Assembly (NCBI GenBank): GCA_030540075.1 | Contig: JAUNWX010000003.1 | Coordinates: forward strand, 18,029-82,028 | Source: Lachnospiraceae bacterium | GTDB lineage: Bacteria > Bacillota > Clostridia > Lachnospirales > Lachnospiraceae | Direction: 5' to 3' | Length of the DNA stretch: 64,000 bases | Part shown: in pieces, positions 19,344 to 26,787 of the stretch | Position numbering within the stretch: position 1 is the stretch's first letter | How the letters are laid out: every line of letters begins with the position of its first letter | Program-made: the position numbers and the translations under genes | The notes under the pieces: model-generated | Told to the model about the DNA's origin: nothing | Database searches by the model: none | What the model saw: the letters and a program-made list of their open reading frames with translations, nothing else

Positions 19344-20675
19344 TTACTCCTTTTCTGCCGGCATGTCGAACTTCGTCTTGTCGTCGACGGCGATGTCCTC
19401 GCCGAGCTGCATCTCCATGAGGGTCAGCGGGGTCTCCGGGTCTGCGAGCATCGTGTGCTTCGCGCCGCACGGAATCGAGATCACGTCACCGGCGCATACG
19501 CTGCGGACCTCGCCATCCACGATGGCGGTGCCACGACCGTCCAGGACGGTCCAGATTTCGTTACGGGCGTGATGTGCGTGATAGCTCATGTGGGCACTCG
19601 GGCGCATCGCGATTTTCACGGTCATCGAGCCCTGGGAAACGTCGAGGATGCGGAAGTCGCCCCAGGATTTGCGGGCGAACATGATCTGATCCGGGAGCTG
19701 GTCCACATATGGCTTGATGCGGGCGCTGGCTTCGAGGTTGCTGACGAGGATGCCCTGCGGACTCGCAGAGATCACCGCATGCTCGAGGCCCATCGCGAGG
19801 ATCGGTACGCTCAGCTCGTTCACGATGTGAACGTCCTCGCAGTGCTCGCCGAGGATGCCGTGGCCGATGACCGGCTCGGACATCTCTTCGGTCAGGGTGT
19901 TCCAGGTGCCGAGGTCCTTCCACTCGCCGTGGAAGCACATCACCTGGATCTTCTCCTCATGCTCGACGACGGCATAGTCGAAGCTGATTTTGCGGAGCTC
20001 GGCGTAATGGTCGAAGAGGGTCTGATAGTCGCTGGTGTCGAGGAGGGTGCGGGCACGGTCCAGCACGTAGCCGAGCTTATAGGCGAAGACGCCACCGTTC
20101 CAGAGGGCCCCCTGCTTCAGGTACTCGCGGGCGGTCGCCTCATCCGGCTTCTCCTTGAAGGTGCGGACGGTCGACACCGGGGCTTTCGTCTCCGGGATGA
20201 TATAGCCGTACTTCTCGGATGGATAGGTCGGCTGGATGCCCATCAGGACGAGGTTTGCCTCGCCTCGATCCGCCTGCTCGGAGAGCGCCTTCAGCGCACG
20301 GAAATAGTCATCGTTTACATATGGGTCCACCGGGCAGACCACGACGGATTCGTCCGCCGGAACGTTACACTTTTCGTGCAGGTAGGCACTCGCGAGGGCG
20401 ATCGCCGGGAAGGTGTCTCGTCTCGTCGGTTCGACGGAGATATTCACATCGGTGCCGAGCAGGTTCAGGATGGAGGATACCTGGGTGCGGGAGGTCGCGA
20501 TGGTGACACGCGCCTCCGGGTCCACGGTGCGGATCTGGCGGTAGACGCGCTCAATCATCGATTCGTAGCTTCCGTCCGGGCGTTTGAAGAGCTTGATAAA
20601 CTGCTTGGAACGGATATCGTTGGAAAGTGGCCACAGGCGCTTGCCGGAGCCACCGGATAGTAAAATGATATTCAT
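19344..20675 (-). CDS. manC: mannose-1-phosphate guanylyltransferase with C-terminal cupin
   Basis: 443 residues. The N-terminal nucleotidyltransferase signature is LLSGGSGKRLWPLSNDIRSK; the C-terminal cupin (about 350-440) carries HMSYHAHHARNEIW and IPCGAKHTM, the phosphomannose-isomerase-type fold. It makes GDP-mannose from mannose 1-phosphate and GTP, and the cupin part may isomerise fructose 6-phosphate. The open frame extends upstream to 20831, but conserved sequence begins exactly at this ATG, preceded by AAAGG. Forms an operon with pgm. GDP-mannose is a plausible donor for the polysaccharide locus nearby, which is inference. Confidence 0.93.
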   Translation of the reverse strand: MNIILLSGGSGKRLWPLSNDIRSKQFIKLFKRPDGSYESMIERVYRQIRTVDPEARVTIATSRTQVSSILNLLGTDVNISVEPTRRDTFPAIALASAYLHEKCNVPADESVVVCPVDPYVNDDYFRALKALSEQADRGEANLVLMGIQPTYPSEKYGYIIPETKAPVSTVRTFKEKPDEATAREYLKQGALWNGGVFAYKLGYVLDRARTLLDTSDYQTLFDHYAELRKISFDYAVVEHEEKIQVMCFHGEWKDLGTWNTLTEEMSEPVIGHGILGEHCEDVHIVNELSVPILAMGLEHAVISASPQGILVSNLEASARIKPYVDQLPDQIMFARKSWGDFRILDVSQGSMTVKIAMRPSAHMSYHAHHARNEIWTVLDGRGTAIVDGEVRSVCAGDVISIPCGAKHTMLADPETPLTLMEMQLGEDIAVDDKTKFDMPAEKE

Positions 20676-20704
20676 AGCTTTGCCTTTCTTAAAAACACGA
20701 CAGT

Positions 20705-20710
20705 ATTCTA
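20705..20710 (-). promoter_or_regulatory. probable extended -10 of manC-pgm
   Basis: Minus-strand TGCTAGAAT supplies an extended -10 box about 30 bases before the manC start. No convincing -35 box was seen. Confidence 0.4.
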
Positions 20711-20751
20711 GCATACTCGCGGGATTTCGACTAGATGGGGCACAGCGTAGA

Positions 20752-20774
20752 CAGGGGACCCGGAGGGTCCCCTG
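20752..20774. terminator. 10-bp GC hairpin upstream of manC
   Basis: CAGGGGACCC pairs with GGGTCCCCTG across a GGA loop. It lies upstream of manC and the tad locus starts far to the right, so it belongs to neither transcript end; there is no U-tract. The rest of 20676-21064 shows no gene. Confidence 0.45.
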
Positions 20775-20988
20775 CCTGAACGATGAAGTCCGAAACTGTC
20801 TGTTAGCAGCAGCTCCGGGCCTTTTGTGCACTATGCTGTGAAAGAATCAGGTGTTTTGTGATTTCCGAACAAGCATTACGGAATTCTGTCTTTTCGTTCA
20901 TTTCGGTTTCCCGATTTCAGGTTCCTGTCCGGTACATCACTTGCGTTTTTCTCGGCTTCATGCGTACGGCTTCTAGTCTGTCCGGCGA

Positions 20989-21012
20989 CTATAGTCCACT
21001 TAACGACTATAG
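20989..21012 (+). promoter_or_regulatory. inverted repeat upstream of the tad operon
   Basis: CTATAGTC-N8-GACTATAG, a perfect 8-bp inverted repeat 53 bases before the first tad start codon. A TATACT box at 21033-21038 follows. The arrangement suits an operator near the promoter; the regulator is unknown. Confidence 0.5.
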
Positions 21013-21064
21013 GCGATTCGCGGGGTCTCCTCTATACTCGGGCTATACCAAACGCGGAGGCCAC

Positions 21065-21538
21065 ATGACAGTATCTCAGCTTATCCTCCTGCAGTGTCTG
21101 ACCATCGCTGCGGGCTATGATCTACGAGAGCGGCGTATCCCTCATGCGCTGATCTACACCTATTTATGTTCTGGTTATTTCCTTTCATGCAGGAGCGTCC
21201 TCACGCTGTCGAAGTGCTTTTTCTTCTCCAGCGGAGGGGGCGTTCCCTATCTTCTTCGGTATGTTCTTTCATTTGTCATGTTTCGAGTTCTGGCCTCACT
21301 GACCCATGCAGGTGGTGGAGATGCACGGCTGATGGCACTGGTGATCGCGTGGTGCGGTGTCGATGCCGGATGTCGGCTTCTGCTGCCGGGACTCGTGTTG
21401 GCACTGATGTATCTTCTATGGATCAGAACAGATTCCGGCAGGTGGAGGCTTCAGGAGCGGTCAATGTTTCCGTCGCTGCCTCTGGCCCTCCCTCTGCTTC
21501 TCGGTGCGATTCCGGGACTGATCTTCTCTCCCGCGTAG
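21065..21538 (+). CDS. A24 prepilin peptidase, first copy (TadV/CpaA-like)
   Basis: 157 residues, about four membrane spans. The two catalytic aspartates of the A24 family are visible: YDLRERRIP near residue 20 and the GxGD-type GGGDARLMAL in the middle. It would cleave the leader of the Flp pilin encoded downstream. The start at 21065 has GGAGG four bases upstream; the open frame to 20858 is not supported. A second A24 peptidase lies at the other end of the same operon. Confidence 0.82.
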   Translation: MTVSQLILLQCLTIAAGYDLRERRIPHALIYTYLCSGYFLSCRSVLTLSKCFFFSSGGGVPYLLRYVLSFVMFRVLASLTHAGGGDARLMALVIAWCGVDAGCRLLLPGLVLALMYLLWIRTDSGRWRLQERSMFPSLPLALPLLLGAIPGLIFSPA

Positions 21539-21730
21539 TACGGTTCATTTCCCTACCCCTGAACCCTGAGCCGGCGAGGCGGGAGATACTCTCAGAAAAG
21601 TAATTCACATGTACTCACATCGATCGCACATCTTGTGCAGGCTTCGATCGGACTTCCGCCTGCTTCGCGTGTACTCGTATCGATATCTCATCGTTTCTCA
21701 TCTATATCGGATGCAGAGAAAGGGGCTTCT

Positions 21731-22774
21731 ATGAATCAGATTCTCGCACTGCTGGAACAGGATCCCAGCTACTGTGAACGTTTTTTGAAGTATGCGTCTT
21801 CGCGGACGGAGTGTCCGTTTACCGTTTATACCTTTCAGAGCGTGACGGAGCTGCAGCGTTTCGCACACCAGAACGACATCGATCTGCTGCTGAGTGACGC
21901 GCAGGCGGCTGGGGAAGAAGAGCTCGAGAAGCTCCCGGTGCATACACGGGTCGAGCTTACGGAGGAGCCGATGGGTGAGAAGCAGACGCTCGCCTGCGCG
22001 CGTCCGGATGCGCCACACAAAATCTATAAGTATCAGTCCGGGGAGAAGATCCTGCATGAGCTCGTTTCGAGCTATCAGCTTTCGAAGAAGGCGGAGCCGA
22101 AGAATCGACAGGGGCTCGCCAGACTGTACCTCGTATACAGTCCGATCGGGCGATCCGGGAAGACCTGCTTCGCCGAGAGTCTCACGAAAACATTGCAGAA
22201 GGATATGCGGGCACTCTACGTCAGTCTCGAGGAGGTCTCGGCGCGGGCCGATGCATCGATGCAGAACGGAAGCGGCTCCCTCAGCGATGCGCTCTACTTC
22301 TACAAGAAGGAGCGGCTGGATGCCGAGCGGCTGCGCGCGATGATCTCGAGTGCCGACGGTATGGACTTCATCCCGCCGGTCCGCTCCCCGGAGGATATCG
22401 CGACGCTGCGGGATGCGGAGCTTCCACAGTTTATCCAGACGCTGCGCGCAGAGGTCGACTACGATGCCATCGTCCTCGACACCGACAGCATCCTGAGTCG
22501 CGTGGAGGGCATCCTCCCGCAGGCCGACTGGATCTTCATGCCGGTCACCGACCAGCCTGCGCACTACCGTAAGCTGTCCGCCCTGGAACATTATCTCACC
22601 GGCTCTCCGCATCGCGCCGCACTCGATCGCATCGTGAAGCTTATCGTACCGCTGGAGCAGCAGGGATACTCCGAAGCAGCGGCTTCGGAGCGGCTGTCCG
22701 AATTTACCGCGGCGGTCATACGGAACTACCTCTACGATGCCGAGCCGCGAAGTGCCATCCGTCCGAATGCATGA
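21731..22774 (+). CDS. tadZ: TadZ/CpaE-like MinD-family localisation ATPase
   Basis: 347 residues. A receiver-like N-terminal domain (about 1-115, with IDLLLSDAQ) is followed by a MinD/ParA-type domain with YSPIGRSGKTCFAESL. This P-loop keeps GKT but lacks the usual signature lysine of KGGxGKT, so ATP hydrolysis may be weak. VDYDAIVLDTDS is the switch II strand. TadZ proteins place the pilus machine at its cell site. AAAGGGG precedes the ATG at 21731. Next gene is the secretion ATPase tadA. Confidence 0.82.
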   Translation: MNQILALLEQDPSYCERFLKYASSRTECPFTVYTFQSVTELQRFAHQNDIDLLLSDAQAAGEEELEKLPVHTRVELTEEPMGEKQTLACARPDAPHKIYKYQSGEKILHELVSSYQLSKKAEPKNRQGLARLYLVYSPIGRSGKTCFAESLTKTLQKDMRALYVSLEEVSARADASMQNGSGSLSDALYFYKKERLDAERLRAMISSADGMDFIPPVRSPEDIATLRDAELPQFIQTLRAEVDYDAIVLDTDSILSRVEGILPQADWIFMPVTDQPAHYRKLSALEHYLTGSPHRAALDRIVKLIVPLEQQGYSEAAASERLSEFTAAVIRNYLYDAEPRSAIRPNA

Positions 22775-22886
22775 GTTCCACAGTACCATGCGAACATACA
22801 TGGGGAGCGGGCAGAACGCAGCGCTCAAACCATATGAAAAAGGGAGCGGGCATCACAACTCTATCAGACAAAAGGGAATATACCGT

Positions 22887-24068
22887 ATGAACACGATCAT
22901 GGACCAGACTGAATTAAAAAAGGAACTGAAGCAGCAGCTGCTCGCCGGACTCGAGGAGCAGCGGAGCTTCAGCGATGCGGAGCTGTATGAGCGCATCGAC
23001 GAGCTCCTCTTCCGGCATCCGGAGCTCTGCCTCCGGGACAAGCTCTATCTGCGCGATGCTGTCTTCAACAGCTTCCGTCGTCTCGATGTGCTTTCCGAGG
23101 TGCTCGATAACGCCGAGGTCACGGAAATCATGATCAACTCCGAGCAGGAGATCTTCATCGAGCGCAGTGGACACATGCAGCGCTGGGAGCGGAGCTTCGA
23201 GTCCCGGGCGCAGCTGGAGGAGCTGATTCAGAGCATCGTCAGCCGCATCAACCGCGTGGTCAATACCAGTACGCCGATCGTCGATGCCCGTCTTGAAGAT
23301 GGCTCGCGTGTTCATGTCGTCCTGCCGCCGATCGCACTGAAGGGTCCGACGGTTACCATCCGAAAGTTCCCGGAGCCGATCACCCTCGAAAAGCTGATCC
23401 TCTACGACTCCCTGACGCACGACGCCGCCGACTTTCTGATTTCACTCGTAAAGGCACGGTACAACATCTTCATTTCCGGGGGCACCAACTCCGGAAAGAC
23501 CACCTTTTTAAATGCGCTTAGTCAGTATATCCCGTCGGATGAACGGGTCATCACGATCGAGGACTCCGCCGAGCTCCAGATCCGGAACGTACCGAACCTC
23601 GTCTCCCTCGAAACGCGAAACGCAAACGCAGAGGGCGAAGGCGAGATCAGCATGCAGAACCTGATCAAGGCGTCCCTCCGTATGTCGCCGGACCGCATCA
23701 TCGTCGGCGAGGTGCGAGGAAAGGAAACGCTCGACATGCTGAACGCTATGAATACCGGCCACGACGGCAGCCTGTCCACCGGCCATGCGAACTCCGCCCA
23801 GGATATGCTCCGCCGTATGCAGACCATGGTGCTGCAGGGCGCGGACCTGCCGCTGCCGGCGATCCGCAGCATGATCGAGTCGGCACTCGACATCATCGTT
23901 CACTTAGGACGTACCCGTGACCATAAACGACGGGTACTTGAAATATCGGAGGTCATCGGCATTGAACATGACGAAATCAAACTTAAGCCACTGTATAAAT
24001 TCGATGGTCAGAAGCTTGAAAAGCTTGCGGATCTCACGTCCCGACAGAAGCTCCTCGACCGATTATAA
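22887..24068 (+). CDS. tadA: TadA/CpaF pilus-assembly ATPase
   Basis: 393 residues, PilT/VirB11 family. Walker A is SGGTNSGKTTFLNAL, the Asp box VITIEDSAELQI, Walker B DRIIVGEVRGKE, and the His box TGHDGSLSTGHANS. It powers assembly of the Flp pilus from the cytoplasmic face. The start at 22887 follows AAGGGA by about 10 bases; conserved sequence does not extend upstream. The 3' end overlaps the start of tadB. Confidence 0.95.
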   Translation: MNTIMDQTELKKELKQQLLAGLEEQRSFSDAELYERIDELLFRHPELCLRDKLYLRDAVFNSFRRLDVLSEVLDNAEVTEIMINSEQEIFIERSGHMQRWERSFESRAQLEELIQSIVSRINRVVNTSTPIVDARLEDGSRVHVVLPPIALKGPTVTIRKFPEPITLEKLILYDSLTHDAADFLISLVKARYNIFISGGTNSGKTTFLNALSQYIPSDERVITIEDSAELQIRNVPNLVSLETRNANAEGEGEISMQNLIKASLRMSPDRIIVGEVRGKETLDMLNAMNTGHDGSLSTGHANSAQDMLRRMQTMVLQGADLPLPAIRSMIESALDIIVHLGRTRDHKRRVLEISEVIGIEHDEIKLKPLYKFDGQKLEKLADLTSRQKLLDRL

Positions 24069-24795
24069 CGAGTATGTCCTGACACCCCTCGAGTATCTCC
24101 GCCTCTTCATCACGGCGCTGCTCGCGGATATGCTGGTCGCCTATACCTTTTACCAGAGTCGCCGTGTCCTGCTCGTCACACTGCCGCTCTGTCTGCTGTA
24201 TCCCTTCACCTGCCGGAAGGCGCTCTGTGAGAAGCGGCGACAGCAGCTGCTGATGGAGTTTAAAGAGTCCCTTTCGATTCTTTCCTCCTTCTTAAGTGCC
24301 GGCTACTCCACGGAAAATGCCTTCCGGGCCTCCATCGGCGAGCTCGCGCATCTCTTTTCTCCGGACGCGATGATCGTGCGGGAGTTCGAGCAGATCGTGC
24401 ACGGCATGAGCCTGCATACACCGGTCGAGGTGCTGCTCGCAGACTTCGCCTACCGCTCCGGACTCGAGGATGTCGCGAATTTCGCCGAGGTCTTTGCCGT
24501 CGCGAAGAAAAACGGCGGTCAGCTCGTGAAGATCATCGCCCACACAGCCTCGGTCATCCGTGACAAGGTGCAGATCTCCGAGGAGATTCTCACGATGAAC
24601 GCGGCCAAGCGCTATGAGCAGCGGGTCATGAACCTCGTCCCGTTCCTCATCATCCTGTATATGAACTTCAGCTCGCCGGAGTTTTTCCGGACCCTGTACA
24701 CGACGGTGCTCGGGCGCATCACCATGACGCTCTGTCTCCTGCTGTATGTTCTCTCCGTCTGGCTCGCCGGGCGCATCATGGACATCGAGGTGTAG
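24004..24795 (+). CDS. tadB: TadB-like inner-membrane platform protein
   Basis: 263 residues from the ATG at 24004. It has N-terminal membrane spans (LFITALLADMLVAYTFY and the next one), a cytoplasmic type II secretion F domain (FKESLSILSSFLSAGYSTENAF through VFAVAKKNGG) and two C-terminal spans. This is the GspF-like platform that interacts with TadA. The start is uncertain: no good ribosome site precedes 24004, the frame stays open to 23917, and this start overlaps tadA by 65 bases, implying translational coupling. Confidence 0.85.
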   Translation: MVRSLKSLRISRPDRSSSTDYNEYVLTPLEYLRLFITALLADMLVAYTFYQSRRVLLVTLPLCLLYPFTCRKALCEKRRQQLLMEFKESLSILSSFLSAGYSTENAFRASIGELAHLFSPDAMIVREFEQIVHGMSLHTPVEVLLADFAYRSGLEDVANFAEVFAVAKKNGGQLVKIIAHTASVIRDKVQISEEILTMNAAKRYEQRVMNLVPFLIILYMNFSSPEFFRTLYTTVLGRITMTLCLLLYVLSVWLAGRIMDIEV

Positions 24796-24797
24796 CG

Positions 24798-26363
24798 ATG
24801 AGGACACGACATTCTCTGCGCCGCACGCTGGAGAAGACGCTGCGGCCGTATCTTCAGAAGCTCCGGCAGCAGGCACAGGCGACCCCCGCCGGGATCCGTA
24901 AACAGATGCTGCTCTGCATCAGCGCCTCTCTGCTCCTGACGATCCTGGTATTTTTCCTGGGGCTTCAGGACGGCACACTGAAGGAGGGCTTCCGCCTTCC
25001 GCGAAGCGGCTATGGCGGTTCGAAGCAGTACATCACCCTGGAAGTCTCCGGACTTACGGAGGATACCTCGGTTCCGCTCGATATCACGGTCAGTCCGAAG
25101 CGCTACACCGAGGAGGAGGCGGATGCTGTCTTCCGTGAGATCTATGAGCAGCTCGAGGAGCTCGTGGTCGCAGAGGGTGAAAGCTTCGCGAATCTCCAGC
25201 ACGATCTCCATCTTATGACGAAGCTCCCGAAGTACGGCGTGCAGCTCTCCTGGGACTTCTACCCGGAGCTGGATCCGGCCCTCGCCGCCGGTTCCGTGCC
25301 GCAGGATGACAGTGTTTCGGCAGAGGCATGGACCGAAGACGAGGTGCCGCAGGATAAGGATGCTCCGGCAGAGGCATTGGATGAAGACGAGGTGCCGCAG
25401 GATGCAGACGCTGCGGCGATCGCGATGGCCGAGCAGCGGGAAGCCGCGCGGGCCTACTACCGGAAGTACCGTCACCTGATGGACAGCGACGGCACCCTCC
25501 ATAACGAGACGCTGCCGCCCGGCACGGTGGTGACCGGCTATCTGTCCCTCATCATGAGCACGGATATCGTACCGGAAAATGTCGATGGCGAGACGAAGTA
25601 TCTGAAAACGCAGTACCACTCGGCACCGTACCGGATCTATGTCGGGATCGTCCCACGGGAGCTGTCCCGCTATGAGTCCCTGCTGCTTCAGCTGCAGCAG
25701 GCCATCACCGCGGAGGACGAGGGCAGTCTCGGCGAGAATATGCTCTCCCTGCCGACGGAAATCGACGGTCAGCGTATCTACTACAGTGAGCACGAGGACC
25801 GGAGCTATCTCCTGCTGCCGCTGCTCGGTGTCGTCGCCGCCATGGCCATCTACATGCGCCAGGGGCAGGCACGTCGCACGGAGAAAAAACAGCGGGAGGC
25901 GCTCCTGATGCTCGACTATTCCGAGCTGGTTTCAAAGCTCATGGTCTACATCGGCGCCGGCCTCACGGTCCGCAACGCACTGGAAACCATCTCGCAGCAC
26001 TTCGACGCACTCATCGCGCGCGGCATCAAGGAGGACCGGCCGCTCTACCAGGAGCTCCGCACGATGGTCATCCAGTTCCGGCGCAATATGCCGGAATCGG
26101 AGATCTATCTTTCATTCGGACGGCGGGTGAATCTGAAGCCATATACGAAGCTCGTCAGTCTCATCGAGCAGAACCGGATGAACGGCGCACGGAATCTCCG
26201 TGCCATGCTGGAGCTCGAGATGGAGGACGCCTTCGAGCAGCGGAAAACGACCGCCCGGCGCCTCGGCGAGGAGGCCGGCACGAAGCTGCTGCTCCCGCTG
26301 TTTATCATGCTCGGCATCGTGATGATCATCGTCATCGTACCGGCGATGAGTGCCCTCGGGTGA
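24798..26363 (+). CDS. tadC: TadC-like platform protein with large extracytoplasmic insert
   Basis: 521 residues, much longer than a usual TadC. One span near residues 37-57 is followed by about 290 extra residues outside the membrane, another span near 335, then the F-domain region (LLMLDYSELVSKLMVYIGAGLTVRNALE) and a C-terminal span. The insert contains acidic repeats with EDEVPQDKDA and EDEVPQDADA. It starts 2 bases after tadB, and GAGGTG overlapping the tadB end serves as ribosome site. The F domain supports the family; the role of the insert is unknown. Confidence 0.85.
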   Translation: MRTRHSLRRTLEKTLRPYLQKLRQQAQATPAGIRKQMLLCISASLLLTILVFFLGLQDGTLKEGFRLPRSGYGGSKQYITLEVSGLTEDTSVPLDITVSPKRYTEEEADAVFREIYEQLEELVVAEGESFANLQHDLHLMTKLPKYGVQLSWDFYPELDPALAAGSVPQDDSVSAEAWTEDEVPQDKDAPAEALDEDEVPQDADAAAIAMAEQREAARAYYRKYRHLMDSDGTLHNETLPPGTVVTGYLSLIMSTDIVPENVDGETKYLKTQYHSAPYRIYVGIVPRELSRYESLLLQLQQAITAEDEGSLGENMLSLPTEIDGQRIYYSEHEDRSYLLLPLLGVVAAMAIYMRQGQARRTEKKQREALLMLDYSELVSKLMVYIGAGLTVRNALETISQHFDALIARGIKEDRPLYQELRTMVIQFRRNMPESEIYLSFGRRVNLKPYTKLVSLIEQNRMNGARNLRAMLELEMEDAFEQRKTTARRLGEEAGTKLLLPLFIMLGIVMIIVIVPAMSALG

Positions 26364-26410
26364 GCACGGCCATCTGTATTTATCATCGTACCAAACTATC
26401 TATCTGCGTG

Positions 26411-26443
26411 GCATCCTGTCCCGGCGTATGGCCGGAAGGATGC
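26411..26443 (+). other. hairpin upstream of the pilin gene
   Basis: GCATCC (26411-26416) pairs with GGATGC (26438-26443), and inside it CCGGC pairs with GCCGG around GTATG. It stands alone in the 118-base gap between tadC and flp. Such intercistronic hairpins can protect a downstream message and raise pilin output; here that is inference. Confidence 0.5.
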
Positions 26444-26481
26444 TCCGCCCCACACGAGGCGAGGCCTCAGGAGGAAAAATC

Positions 26482-26787
26482 ATGACAACAAGCTTCACTA
26501 TGTTCCCAACTGCTGCCGGCATGCTGCCGCACACGATGCTCGACACGGTCTTCGGCGTCCTGCACCGCCTGTACGATCAGTTCCTGTTTGCCTGGATGCT
26601 ATTCATCACGGGCTGCCGGAAGCGCCTGCGCGCACTGCTCCAGGACGATTCCGGTATCGGCACCATCGAGCTCGTCCTGATCCTCGTCGTGCTGATTGCG
26701 CTCGTCCTGATCTTTAAGGATCGTATCAAGGCGCTGCTCAATGACATCTTCGATCAGATTGAAAGCTCCGCAAGCAGCGTGTACTGA
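26482..26787 (+). CDS. flp: Flp1-like type IVb pilin
   Basis: 101 residues. The pilin core is GIGTIELVLILVVLIALVLIF with the class IVb processing pattern: Gly, then Glu at mature position +5 (DDSG/IGTIE). A short amphipathic tail (KDRIKALLNDIFDQIESS) follows. The pre-cleavage leader is unusually long, about 55 residues, with its own hydrophobic stretch (FLFAWMLFITG). A perfect AGGAGG lies ahead of the ATG, the strongest ribosome site in the operon, as expected for the major subunit. Its stop overlaps the next start (TGATGA). Confidence 0.9.
   Translation: MTTSFTMFPTAAGMLPHTMLDTVFGVLHRLYDQFLFAWMLFITGCRKRLRALLQDDSGIGTIELVLILVVLIALVLIFKDRIKALLNDIFDQIESSASSVY

Noticed and set aside
19342-19470. 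N-terminal 43-residue extension of pgm
   Set aside because: Arg-rich translation of the manC coding region in another frame; the family start and ribosome site are at 19341.
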